A stretch of DNA of 64,000 nt, taken from positions 3,810 through 67,809 of the forward strand of contig DF237142.1 in NCBI GenBank assembly GCA_000708835.1, read 5' to 3'. The stretch is from Klebsormidium nitens. Taxonomy: Eukaryota; Streptophyta; Klebsormidiophyceae; Klebsormidiales; Klebsormidiaceae. This document shows positions 1 through 12,680 of the stretch, piece after piece. The stretch's first letter is position 1. Each line of letters starts with the position of its first letter. The notes beneath the pieces were generated by a model. It saw only the letters and a list, made by a program, of their open reading frames with translations. It searched no databases and had not been told where the DNA came from. The position numbers and the translations under genes are program-made.

Positions 1-3000
1 CGCGCGGTAGCCTTCGGCTAGTACCGCCAGCTAGGATAAACCTGCCGACGGTGAATTCTTGTAACCTTGAATTTTCCGAGTACACTCGACGGAGAAAGTA
101 CTGCCGCAGTGTACAAGTGCAATTCTGACAGACTTGGACTCGGTCCCTATACGTGGCACTCATCGGACGGTGCCAGCCCCAGCCAGCGGAAAGTTCGGGA
201 CCCCGAAATGTACCTAGTTAAAGTGCGCTTTTTGACAACGGGATGGTCAATGTAGTGCGGCCCTACAGCGACCTTGACCTTTGCTTTCTTCGTCAGTCGT
301 CGTAAGGAGATGCTCCAGCCGAGGCCTTGCATTTCTGCACTAGACCGCTTCAGGTACATGACGATGAATCTTCATTATATTGTCATGCAGCAAGGGGAAG
401 TGAGTTCGACGCACTAGTTCCTTTCTGATCTCCTGATCCATAGTCTGAGACGTTGGGGATACTGACTCGGAAGCCGCTACTCGGTAGCTGATCCGGAAAG
501 CGTTTCTCCGCAGCGACACGGGAGCGACACGGCCTTCAGAGGAAGAAATTGAGAAATCCTTTAATCTGTTTGAAACGATGGCGACATTGCAATCGACAGT
601 AACACAAATGTCACGTGCCAGTACGCCCCGTAGCACGACCGCGTTCTCGCGTTGCCAGATTGAATACTAGGGTCGAGGTAGCTTTGTACCCGCTTTGTAC
701 GTCCGGCGGTGGACCAGAACTTTTGTAGAGCCTGTCAAAAGGCACGTCTTCGTACACAGATGCTAAAGTTGTTACACGCTCCCAGTCTTGGCCAGTCCAG
801 ATCTGTTCTGATTGTTGGATTTTAAAGAAGGGCATGCCGGCGCCAGGTGGCGATTGATCTCTTGTACGTCACTTCAGAGAAACTGATGCAAACAGCACTT
901 TGAAAGGCGGCCAGCTTCTCAGGGTGATCTCAGCAGTACGTGCAATGAGCGTTCATTCAATGCTGTTCAGATCCAATAAAATCTTAAAATCTGTGACAGA
1001 TCGGAAGTACTTCAGAGTCACCCGAACGTTCTGCTGGCTTACTGGAAGCTTGCGTTGGTCTGTGAATCTGAACACTGGCTTGAGTTTGAGCACTCGAAGT
1101 GAAGCCTCTGTGGATCCTCCTTGATGACCAATATCAATAATATGCATTAATCGAAATATTTCGATACACCAAGCTACTATCCAACCAAGGCAGGCTCCGT
1201 GCTGACCAGCTAGGAGAGCGACAGCTTCGTAAGCTTTGGCAACATAATGCAGATGCGCAGGTGAAACAGGATGCGGCTACATGTTCGGAGAACAAACGTG
1301 ACAGCTGTTCAACACAAGCGCACAGCTTTCGTTTCGCTACCGTGGATCATACACATGCTTGATCGTACGGCCACGAGCTTCTTACAGGTTCTGTTGCCAC
1401 CCGAAAAGCAACGGTACGCGCGCTGCATGATAGCAGCCGTCCGATTGAAAGTCCAGAGTGAATTTGGACGTTTGCGACCGTTAGATCGAAATCCGGACAC
1501 CAGGCGACCCCTGATATGAAGCCTGGCGACCAGCGGTTTCTGCCTTCACCTCAGGCTCTGGGGAGGGGCGAAAATTGAAAACCTCCACATTCTGTTTTGA
1601 GGGCGTGGCACAGGAACAATGGAGGATCTGCGACTTTCTTACAACAGCCTACAAGCTGTTGCCAGGGCTGAAAGAGGGGATGCTAGTTTCAGCATTTGCC
1701 TGCCCAGGATGGTGCTTTCATTTGACCCCCTCTAACCTGAGCATCATCGTCGAGCTTGCTGGGGAAGACACGGGTTGCAGGACTTTGGATGATGGTAGAT
1801 GTGCTCCGTCTTGGATGAGACAGAGTTTGAGAAAGGGGGCAGTCACCAGCATAGCTGTTCAGGTGAGGAGCGGACCTTGATCCCTTTGTCCTTCCGTTTG
1901 TATATCTTCACGTGGTCGATTGGAAATATCCAGTTACTCACACTGCCTAGATGTGATTTCACAAAGAGCTGACGTTCTTTTCTTGGGTCCCTCTTTGCAT
2001 TTTACCCTTTTTATTCGCTCAGAAGTAAGAACATGGCATATGAGTCGATATATGGTCTAATTGTAATCTGCAGGTTGGGAGTGTTCTTTCATCGATCTGG
2101 ACTGTTCCTGATTATATTTCTGAAAGGGTCACCTGTGACATCAGTGTCACTTCCAAAAACTTTAGATGTAGTCCGTATTTCTTGTCACATGAACCAAAGG
2201 CTTTCTTCTGCTATTTATAGTCTGTGTTGTTGCCAGTTTTGAATCATGTATTGTTTCAAGCCCTTTTTTGCAAGTGGTTGTGTGAGGGTAAATTCTGCCT
2301 CTCACCCCGTTTTCCTCTCACATCTACCAGTGCTTGCTTAGGAGAAACTTGCGAGTGGTCATCTTGTGGAGTGATCTTGCACTAATGTTTGGACGCAATG
2401 TGGGAGTGTGGTGGTACTTTTTAGCATTTTCTTCTTTTGAGACTTGTTTATCTTTTCAAGTTTGAGCATCGTATAAGGCATCAGTTCGCAGATGCACACA
2501 GCGCATCTTTGCCCTTGATTGCGGGCCTTCTTGGTCTGGGTGTTTGAGCTCCTCAGATTAGAAGGCTCAGGTTCTGATGCAGATCGTGCTAAGCACGTTC
2601 ATCCAGCTGCTGAGCAACTTCAGACGGTTTTATTAGATTTTAGCACAATGTGTGATACTTCCTGTTGGCAGCAACCATTTTGAAGGGCAAAGCACGAGTT
2701 GGGATGGGAATCAATTGACCTTGAGCATATGGTATTGCCTTCATTCATGTTTAGGTGCTTTCAAGCTACACGGTGTTTCAAAACAGAAATTGCTTTATAA
2801 ATAGCGTCACAAGGTTACACGACTGATAATAGCAAGTATCAAAGGATTGCAGGAGGGAATGGTAGAACTTCTTGTCCAAGGGTGCTAGGGACAAGAGAGT
2901 CCAGAATGCTGCAGGCTCAGCAGAACCTGACTTTGACAGGACAGCATGAACATAGGTGATGGTAAGCTGGGATAGGTGATGGTAAACCGAAATTAGTCAA

Positions 3001-3799
3001 GGGACATTTAATCAGCGGTGCCAGGTGGGAGTGTAGTATGTAGAGCTTGGTGCAATCTTCTGGCTCGTGTTACAATCAGAAGTTCACACTAACCCTGTCT
3101 GCTAGCTGTGGTTAGATCGGTTTTTACTACACACTCAATGAAAATGGAGGCTCTTTTCACTCTTTTTGCACTTCAAGCAACTTGCTGGGGAGTGACAGTG
3201 ACAGCATTGCCTGGAATAGGGCACTACTTGGACCTCAAAGCTCCCAAACCGTTTTCTGGGGACTTCTCTTTGAGCAGCTGCAGGCCGCCTAATTATGCTC
3301 TGGATGTCCTTGATGCATGTACTTTGACCATCCCTATATGTACCCAGTTTACCTCTTTCGCCACGCTGTTTGATGACTCTTGTACCAAGCCACTTTGTGT
3401 TTTTTCATATTGCATTGTGTCGTGTCTCTTCTGAGGGCAACATGCCAGCTTGGAAGACCTCACAAGCTGGATTCACCACTTCTGAAGCACAACTTGATCT
3501 GGTCCCTAGCGTCAAGGTTTGAAAAGGGTGTGATTAGGCAGCTTGTGTGCACATCTCTGCAATTGAAGCCTACTTCACAAGCGTTATTCTTCTCATTTAA
3601 GCAGGTTACTCATTCTTATGTAAGAGCCTCGCATTGCAAGCAGGATGCTGCCAAGAACCTGTACCAGGAGAGCGAACCTCTGCCTTTACCTACTTGCAGG
3701 TGTATTGAGAGACAGCAGGAAGTCCACGAGCCATCAGGGATTGGTTATGACATTTAGGGTTTTCTCATAGGCAAGGATTTAGGACAAGCGATAGAACAC
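1..3799. other. Region upstream of the U-box gene with no convincing gene
   Basis: I see no protein-family match or consistent exon chain here. Open frames are short and lie on both strands. A possible untranslated leader exon of the U-box gene ends at 1862 (CAG before GTGAGG). A possible acceptor lies at 3770 (TTTCTCATAG), 29 bases before the ATG at 3800. Inside the putative leader, 1619-1735 encodes a 38-residue frame starting MEDLRLSYNS that ends before the donor. It could be an upstream ORF, but I cannot support it further. Confidence 0.4.
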
Positions 3800-6700
3800 A
3801 TGGAAGGGCCCCGCACACCGCTCGCTTCTTCCGTAGGGATGCAGTCCGCCCAGTCACAATTGCAGCCCCTTCCTAGTTTCCAACCAGGCAGGTCAGCTGC
3901 CACTGTAGTGGTACCGGGGGTTCCCTCTCCAAGCAAGCAACCACAGGGAAGTAACAAGCAGGGCGCCATCTCGCCCAGGAGCATCCTCCAACAGGGGCCT
4001 GAGATGCCACAGATGCTGGGCCCCCAGAGCGGCACACTCCAGCAGGGGGTGGAGTTCCCCCACATTGTGCCCCCCTACAAGAGCATTGTCCAGCAGGGGC
4101 CAGAGACACCACTGAATGTGCCCCCCCAGATGGTGAACAACCCCCTGAGAGCAGCTCTCAGTGACAGGACAGGTGGCACCCTGCTGTTGGATGCTGTGAC
4201 ATCAGATTGCGGCCACACATTTGGCGGGGCCAGTCTTCAGAGAGTCTTAGCTGTGGTGAGAGATCCACTGATCCTGCTCTTTAGTGGCATGCTTTCTCTG
4301 ATGGTGGCCTCAGCTTCCTTGCGGGAGTGATGAAATTCGCTTGTGTCAATCATTTTAGCTCTGTTGTTCCACGTGATTTGAGCTTTGATTGTCCTTCTCT
4401 TGGTTTCGACGTTTGGATGTGAAGTCTCAGCGAAGACCTTAGCTGAGGAGCTTGCGAAGCACTGATGAAGCAGGCGATACGGTCGGAGGGGGAATGCTTC
4501 ATTTTCTGAGGAAGCTGGTCTCGGGACTGAACTTGGGGAAGGGGTAAAGTTCTCAATGCAGCAACTTTGGAGCAATGGAAGATTCAGTCTCTAGATCGTT
4601 CTGGTCTTCTTGGGTGCTAGGCTCCATTTGCAAAGTGCTGCGGATCAGTAGCGCCTGTCCTGTCAGCAGGAACATAGCACAACAAATGCTTCAATCTGTT
4701 CAGCATTTCTCCCCAGCTCCTCTTGTCTTCCACTCCTTAGATCCTTAATAAGCTTCCAGCCTCAGTGTTCGCAATCGCCAGATATTTTTCACATACTCTT
4801 CTTGAATAATTAGCAAGTCTTGAGATGAGCCTGACCATTGGGTACTCTTTCCCCAGGGCACGTGCGGCGCTTGCGGGGTTCCGATTGACCCTGGACGGTT
4901 GATCCCTAACCTGGCGGTCAGGGCGGCAGCTGCCGCGTTCCAAGCTGAAGAGAGCCTGGGGCTGAAGAGGGGCAGAGACGGGGACCCAGCCCGAGGGACG
5001 CTGCCTTTCATCAGAGTAAGCAGAACCGATGTGTGAGAAGTGGCTTGAGGACTGCAATAACCACTTTCCAACTAGAAGCAAGAAAGTCTACTGACAGAGC
5101 AACGAAGGGTGTTCAGGGCTTCAACCTCGTTGCAACCATATGGAGGCACCCAGTCCGCTTCAAGTGCACTACTCTATGTGCCCGCAGTGCTCCTACATCC
5201 ATGAGCTTGTAGCACTTGTCATTGGTCCTTCCTCTCAAATCCTTGTTCTTCTTTATGCATCACCATCCTTGCTTCCAAACCCCCTTTCAAGAATGGGTGT
5301 GTGCTGGCTTTCGCATCCTCTTGTGCGAGTACATGGACTCTAAGCCCTGCCTCTGGTATCCTGGCACAAAAACGATTGTCAACGGTTGGGTTGGCTTGAA
5401 AGGAGAAGCCATGTCTACACAAGCAAGCCTTACAACCACTGTCCATTGGTTTCAGAGCTAATCAACCCAAGGGTTAAGTAGATAACCCTTTCTGCAGGAG
5501 CCTGAGCAGAAGGCGTACGTCTTTCCCTACAAGCTGCACGACCGCGTGCGCGTCAAGGGGAACAAGCGCACGCCCCCCCATTTCGTGGGCAAGGAAGCGG
5601 TCATTGTGCATGAGGGCCTCAATGGTTGGTACACCGTTCGCTTGAAGGAGTCCGGGGAAGAAACGCGGCTCCAGTACCGATCGCTTGAGGCCCTTTCAGA
5701 TGAGAAGAAACAGCGGGGGAGTGAGAAGGGAGCGGACGGAAGTTTGAAAAAGACGGTTGGGGCTGAGAAGACACCGGAAGGAAAGGAGGTCAGTTTGGAG
5801 GTGAGAAAAGAAGGAGTGGTTACGGCAAAAGAGGGGAACGCAGCGGCTGTTGGAAATGGTGAGGAAAAAGGGGCGGTCGAGGAGGGGTCGAGGAAAAGGA
5901 TCAGGACCGAAGGGGAAGAAGCCGTTCAGGAGAGAGGCGGGGCTCAGACCGGGGGGCAGGTTAGCCTTGGGTTGGTTGGAAACCAGGGGGAAACTGCTGT
6001 GGGAAACCCAGGGTTAGGGGTAAACCAGGGAGGGTTGAGGGCCGCCGCAAAAAGGGAGGGAGCCGAAAAAAGCCAAGGAACTGGTCTTGGATCCAGCAAC
6101 AGAAGCATAGTAGAAAGTGCACGGAGCTTGGAGGGTCAGGAGTCGCTAGCAGGTGTCGAGCCAGTCGTTCGGAATGGTGCTGCGGAAGTTCCTCCAGAGG
6201 CTAGCAAACCCCCTCCTGTGAGTTTCGCGGTTACTTCCGTGTCCCTTCAGGGTGCGAGCGTCCAAGTCGCGGCCGAGGTCCTTCGCATCAGGGGGGGTGC
6301 GCCAAGTGCCGAAAGCCCCAGGGGTTCTCCCTCTCCTCAACCGTGGGGGTCAGCTGGCAGAGACTTCAGCCCCCCGTTGTGGAACCCGGGTCAAGTCAGC
6401 CCAACAGGGACTCGGACGCGAACGGAACGCCGGCCAGTGGTCAATCTGGGATTCCTTGCCAGGGTCAGCGCTGACATCAGCGACGACGAGCGGAGCGTGG
6501 GGCCAAGTTCGGGGAGGGGGGACGAAGAAAGAAAGTTTGAGGGTCGGTGGGACGAAACGAATGCGGGGGGGTCTGATGTGGGTTTGGATGAGGAGAGGGG
6601 CTTTGGGGGCAATGCCGAGAGGGCAGACGCGAAGAGCACGCCTCAGAAGCTGCTGAGCGTGCCGGAAAGGGACCGGTGTGTGAAGTCGAACGGGAGGGGC

Positions 6701-9700
6701 TGGCGATGCAAACTAAGGAAGGCGCCAGGCTACCAGGTAAGCATTTTGAAGCTGTCCACGTCAGAGATGGTCGTTCAACCGTCAGGCAGAGGTCAATATT
6801 GTGCCAAGCCCTTCGTAATCTGCATATAGTGCACTTGACATAGTCGTTCCATCAAAGGCCAGAACTGACCAAGTTGGGGCAGGGTGTTCAGTGCAAAAGT
6901 CCGTTTTGCAAGTACTCGGAAATTTAGGAAGTCGTCGCGGTTAGGCCCGCCGTTATAAACTCAATAGGTAGCGCTCCAATGTTCGAGGAGTAGCAAAGGT
7001 CTTTGGAGGGTTAACCCTGCTTTCTCAGGCGGCTAGCTGTGTCCCTTTCAGCGCAACAGCTTTTGGTGCCAAACAAAAGTTGAGCCTTGAGTCCTCCAGA
7101 TGTCTACTTCAACCCGCAAGGCTATCGTGGATGAGTTCCGTATAACGGGACGGTTCAGCGAATCCTATCTTCTTTGTCACCTGGGTAAACCACTTTGTCG
7201 GCTCTTGCTCAGCTGCTATAGTCTGGCTCTTACTCAGCTTCTATAACCTGGAACCGTGTCTTCCGCAGTATTGCGAACACCATCAGCGGAATTGGGACGG
7301 GCATGAGAAGCAGTGGAAGAAGGCGTTCCCGTCTCCCGAGGGATCTGATCCGCTGCCACCGCAGGGGGGTAGGGTCAAGGTGGCCGGCGCGGGGGGTATC
7401 AAGAGGCCGAAAGAAGGTGGGTGGACGAAGGCCCATGCATGATTCGACTCTAGCCTACCAGATACTCAACAAGATGATGCATACAGATGAATAGATAGCT
7501 TGTAGGATAAAGAACGGCCGCAAACCCCCTTGATCAGTAAAGTCATTAGGAAGCCCGTTCTGCCATCATATCGCACACGCACGCGGGCTTGCTATGATGC
7601 TCACGAAAAGGAGCAATAGTGCGGGGGTGTATTTAGCTGCGTTTAACGATATGTGTGACGCACATTCAAGCTATGGATATAGAAACGATGGAAGAGACTC
7701 CATGGTCCCTGTGACCTTGTCAACCGGCCTGTGCACCCGAGAAGCTCGTGCTTTGGCTCAAACGAGCATCCTGAATCTTAGTCCGCCAAAGGTGACTGTG
7801 ATGCTCTGTGGGCGTTCGGCCACTGCTTACAGCGGCATTTGGGTCTCTTTATATCAACTCTCATTAGGATTCTCCTCTGGAGCTGGCACAAGAAAGGAAG
7901 GGCCTACAAATTGGGTCTGCTGTAACTTTGATATCAAAAGGCTCAATAAGCTGTCTTCATCATGCTTTGACCCTCCTCAACGTGGGCTTTTGGTCCAGCA
8001 GGAAGAAGGAATAACGTTCGACCTACTACTTTTCGCTTTGACCCTACTGTAAGAGGCAGTTCTGGTACAGCAGGAAGGAGGATAAGGTATGGACGCTCCA
8101 GGATCTGACCCACAATACCACTTTGACCCCAGCTCAATCCAAATTCTTGATGCAGCAGGAAGGAGGCCAAAAGCCAAAGTGAAGGGCGCAAAACTGAAGA
8201 AGCAGGCCGTGTTTCTAGCGGGGAAGGGCATGGACGCATACGGCCTAGGCGCAACCGGGCTGCTTGTACATAAGAAGACGAAGAACCTGGCTGCAAAGAG
8301 ACTGGAGAGAGCGCTCAAGGATGCAAGAGGGGCTGCTGGGGTGGGTTCCCAACTCCTCTTTTGAATTTCTATCAGACAAGGGTTTGCGTCCATTTCAATA
8401 ATCCGTCGGGGTTGTTCATAGGCATGAGCGCCTTGTGGGTTGACCTTTACAAAGGAGCCAGTTGTCATGGTGATTGATTCGCTGTCTTCCAAATAAGAAC
8501 AAGCTTTTTCTGGTTTTCAGGGGACCGGGTAAAGTTTTTCGAAAGCTCGTCGCCCTTAGAGGGATCCATTTATTTTTCCTTCCGTGGGCTTGCCTTACAT
8601 CTCTTGCGAGTTCTCCCGTCCCTTCCGTTTCGACTCTTGAACAGAATCATGCAACTCGCCTCGAGCTCTTCATAACTTCAACGGAGATACCGATTGCAAT
8701 CAAGCCCGCCAATGGTCATCTCATTAGAACATCGTCGTCGTTATTCTGGAATGGGAGACGAAGCCTCTCTCAGCCATAACCGCTGATGCTTTTGAAAAAC
8801 CCTACCTCTTCTGCTTAAAAGTAGCACTAACATTTGTGATCCGGCCGTTTCACCTTCGCAGTCTATCATAGGCCAACTGTACACATCGGCACGCAAGCCA
8901 GCCCTCTCTTTCCAGATGGATGACGACGATTACGACAGCGATGAGGTCAGCAGACTGTCTCTATCTATGATAAGCGACGCAGCATTGTATCGAGGAAGCA
9001 CGCCCCTTACATATTAAGCAGTTGCACGTGTTTAGATCTATCATTGTCATTGATAAAGAAGGAGCGCCCGATTGAGACCTCTGACCGCTTCGTTGTACAA
9101 ATCGCTCAAAGCCGACAGCTCTGGTCATCTCTGTCTTTCTCAAAGTTGTCCAATGTAAAGTCGTTCTTCCAAAGCTCTGCGACGCAGTTCTGCCCACCAA
9201 ATGGTTTTGAATCAGCGGTGCCAGCCCGTTTGTCTTGGACCAAGGGAAGCTTTCTCCACAAGTTCGTAAAAAGCTCACATGCAGAATGGGGAGAGACGAC
9301 TACTCAACTATGAGAACATTGACGGGGCTTTTCACAGGAGTCACCTGAAGAAGACACCGCCTCTCTGACCAAAATCATACGCCCAAATCGTGCTCCTCCC
9401 CATTCTCCCTCAAAATGGCTGTATCATTGAGTTCCCCCGCAAACATGCTTCATTCTGCTCGCCCCCCCTTCAATAGGCCCCTTTTCCACCTCCGTTCACC
9501 CCCCCGCCCCATCTGTATCCCGTCACCAAAACCTTCCGTTGGAACGCTCCTTCTCACTTCCTCCGCTCTTTCTTTTGCAGTACGACCTTCCCCCTGCCAA
9601 GCGCGCCAAGCTACCGCTTCACGAGTTGGACCCACATTTCCTGTCTCAAAAGCGCATCGAGAAGGCGCAAAAGTACAAGACGCTTGTGGCCAACAAGGAG

Positions 9701-12680
9701 TATATCGAGGACGATCGGGGAAATCTAAAGGTTCTCGAGGTCATGGGCGGAGCTGAGCCTAGCGAGGAGGAGCTCTTGGCGCAGGTGGGTTTCTTGCGTT
9801 CCATACACGATGCCAACCCCGGGTTAAGAATCTTGAAAGCCCGATGTGCGTGGATTCCACTTGGAAGCTTTGGGCATGATGATTGTTGAGCATCTTGGTG
9901 TGAGCCGTCTGGCACTCTCATCAGATGAAGGTTTCGGGTTCGACCATTCCGGTGTTCAAGATGAGCAGGGCCATCGCTTTTTTAAAAGTGCGGCGGAATT
10001 GCATTAAGCGTATGCTCGTTTCATCATAGCTTCCGCTCGTTCCATCTGGCTTATGCTCGCTCCATCGGCGCAGGTGGAGAGGGTGTGTCCGGAACTAGAC
10101 CTGGAGAGCCTCTGCAGCGTGGACATTACGGCGGCCGTCGCAGCGGTGGCCGCGACGGGACGGGAGGAAGCGGAGGTGAGGTTCTGCATGAGACCATTTG
10201 GGTCGTGGTTGCAACGTAGAAAGGAACGGGTATTCTTCATTAGTAACCCTCCTGGAGTGAAAACAACAGCGTTGCTTAAGGACTTCCTCAAGGTCTTCGG
10301 TAAAAAAGTAGCCTTTGTTCATTCACTTTGCTTACTTGTGTACGTTTGTTTCAGGTCTGAATTTCAGACTAGAGACTGCAGATAAGGTGAATGGTTTTCT
10401 TGTGCTCAATCGCTTTCCGGTACGTTTTTGCAGATCCTGCTGGGGCGGCTTCTGATGCGACACAGCACCAAGGAGCTGGCACTGGTCCAAGAAGTGATTG
10501 ATCAGGAGAAGCGGATCGTGCTGGCGAAGCTGGAAGCTCTCAACCGGAGAGATGCGGGTAAGGGTCTCATTTGTCTCCGTCGGGTGTGATCCTACAAATG
10601 AGTGATATAAATAGGATCTGTAGGCTCAGGGGTTTGGAGTGCTGGCCTGATAAGCTGGTGCGAAGTCCGCAAGAGGTCTGTTCTTTGCCTCTGTAATCTA
10701 CTAACCGTGCATAGATCTGAAGTGGGCATACTCGATTTCAAGCGAAAGTCGAGGAGATAGCGCGGCAATGGACTATCTTGGCGAGGGGACACTGCTCTGA
10801 AAGACTTGCAGTAAGACTGAACTTAAGAAACTTGAGAGTGCTCGGGCGCATGACCCGAAAATTGGCGTAGGTTGCATGTAGATACTACGGAAGACGCTAT
10901 AGACTAGGTCAGGTTTCTCGACTGCGTTTTGAGAACGTGCAATTCAAACGCATTGGCCAGTTCGAGCAATGCGCGAGCGGCTCTTTCTCCAGCTGTAGCT
11001 CTAGTCTGCTTTCCCTTTCAAATCAGCGTTCATCTATTGAAGTGGCGTCACCAGGTTATGTAGTTTCTGCCTCTAAAAGCGGTCTTTTCCTCCTTTGGCA
11101 GCCAAAGCGCAGTGGAAGAAGCGACCATTCTTGGGCTTCGGCGAAGGGGGCCCCCCCAAGAAGAAACGGAGCGTCAACCTGGTGAAGACCGGTAGAGTCC
11201 CCCGGTTGTTCTCGACCTTGTTTCCGAGCGAGTTTGGTGACTTGGAGGAGGTTGGGGAGGTGGAGGGAGAAGAGATTGGGATTACGGGCGGGGTTAAGGA
11301 TCTGGGTTTGGAACCGGCGGATGAGTTCGCGGCTCAGAGAACTGGGTCAGATGGGCATGCGCTGGGAAAGGAAGCGGACGAGGTTAAGGAAACGGTTAGC
11401 GGGAGGGGGCTTCAGGGGGAGGACGGAGCGGCGGAACTGGGCGAGGGTGAGAAATTGGCAGGGGTTGAGGAGCGGGTTAAGGAAACCGGTATCCGGACGG
11501 GGGCAAGGGGGGCTGAGTCCGCAGACGAACGGCTAGAAGCAGGGAAGGCCGAAGGTGTGGTCGGAGAACGGGTTAGTCATCGATCTGGGGTTAGGGACAC
11601 TGGGCCTACGCTTCCGGCGCTAGTTAGAGGTTCGGTTGAGGACGAACTTCGGGAAGGGATAGCGATCGGAGTTGCTCCTGAAAACTGGGGATATGGCAGT
11701 GCGTCTCCCAAAAACAGTGAAGGAAGGAGCTCGCCTCGCTTCGGAGGAGGGTCACGATTAAGGGTTAATCTGGCGGTTTGCCATAACCGGCCCCAGGGCC
11801 AACATGGCAGCGGATCTGAAAGCAGTGGGGGCCCGGAAGATTGTGCACGACGAGGGCAGCGAGCAGCGTTTGAGGACGTTGTGAGACAAGGGGTTAAGAA
11901 GGTTATGGGAAAGGGTTTACAAGGAGGGGGGAGTCCCCGGAACAGGGAAGGAGCGCAGCAGGCTGCAATGAGAGCAGGTAGGCAGCAAGTCCGGCAGATG
12001 TCCTTTTCTTCGGTCGCTGACAGCATTTTGTGGGGTTCACAAGAAGTAGGTGCAGGTCTAGGAGTTTGAAAGGGGACCAACTTTTTGGATCTTCAGCTTG
12101 AGTGTACACTGCCAAGCCGCCTGCAAACCACCAGTAAATAAGGGAAGCTTTTGTTCTGGCTTTTGTTTTATCGAAGGGTCCTGGCTGCTAAGTGGGAGCT
12201 CATCATCGTATTCGCCAAGTTCATTGCATCGCAGGCGGGGTGTTGTGAAGAAGTGTGAAGAGTAGGCCAAAGTGGATTTTTTTTAATTGCTGACTGCCTA
12301 CTAATCTCTTTGCAGAGTCTATCGATGCTGTGCCAAATTACTCGAGTCTCGAGGTGGAAAACGTGTCAGGTAAAGGGGAGCCCATTCCCCAACAGGTGGA
12401 GAAAAACGAAGACAACCGCAGCTTCGGGCTATCTCCGAACTTGAAGGGATTCAGCGGTCCCTCTAGGTCTTATAGCAATTCATTGTACGACTCTGTAGAT
12501 GCATCGGCCGCCCACTTGTTTTCTTCGGTCGGGGCAAGCCCTCGGGAGCATAAGCTAGGGCAGCATAGGGACGCGGTAGGCGAGTTTGATCTGGGACTGG
12601 ATCTGTTGAACGAGTTGGATAATTTTGATCCCGTGCGGTCGGGACTCGCTGACGAGACCGACGACTCGGAATCTGAATAG
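3800..12680 (+). CDS. PUB62: PUB62-like U-box protein with a WRC zinc finger
   Basis: Likely a plant-specific nuclear E3 ubiquitin ligase of the U-box 62/63 group. Exons: 3800-4255, 4857-5015, 5498-6736, 7269-7416, 8159-8340, 8862-8945, 9581-9784, 10074-10175, 10434-10557, 11102-11977 and 12316-12680. Phases join throughout, giving 1,312 aa. The U-box spans about residues 112-190, split after LQRVLAV and resuming GTCGACGVPIDPGRLIPN. Residues 210-280 hold the family's KOW-like segment (VRVKGNKRTPPHFVGKEAV, LNGWYTVRL). Residues 599-623 form a perfect WRC finger, C-x9-C-x10-C-x2-H, joined across the intron between GYQ and YCEHH. The rest is long low-complexity acidic and basic sequence with lysine-rich patches such as PKKKRSV, a likely nuclear signal. 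It ends in an acidic tail (DETDDSESE). The start is the first ATG after a possible acceptor, so the N-terminus is the weakest part. The ligase role is inferred from the family. The segment after the WRC finger is unrecognised. Confidence 0.75.
7967..8170 (+). repeat. Threefold repeat of an exon's 3' splice-site region
   Basis: The stretch ending at the acceptor of U-box exon 5 (8157-8158) occurs three times in tandem, at about 7967-8010, 8035-8083 and 8119-8170. Each copy has CTTTGACCC, then 30-40 variable bases, then CAGCAGGAAGRAGG. The last copy carries the acceptor that fits the reading phase; the two upstream copies offer decoy AG sites. Confidence 0.65.
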
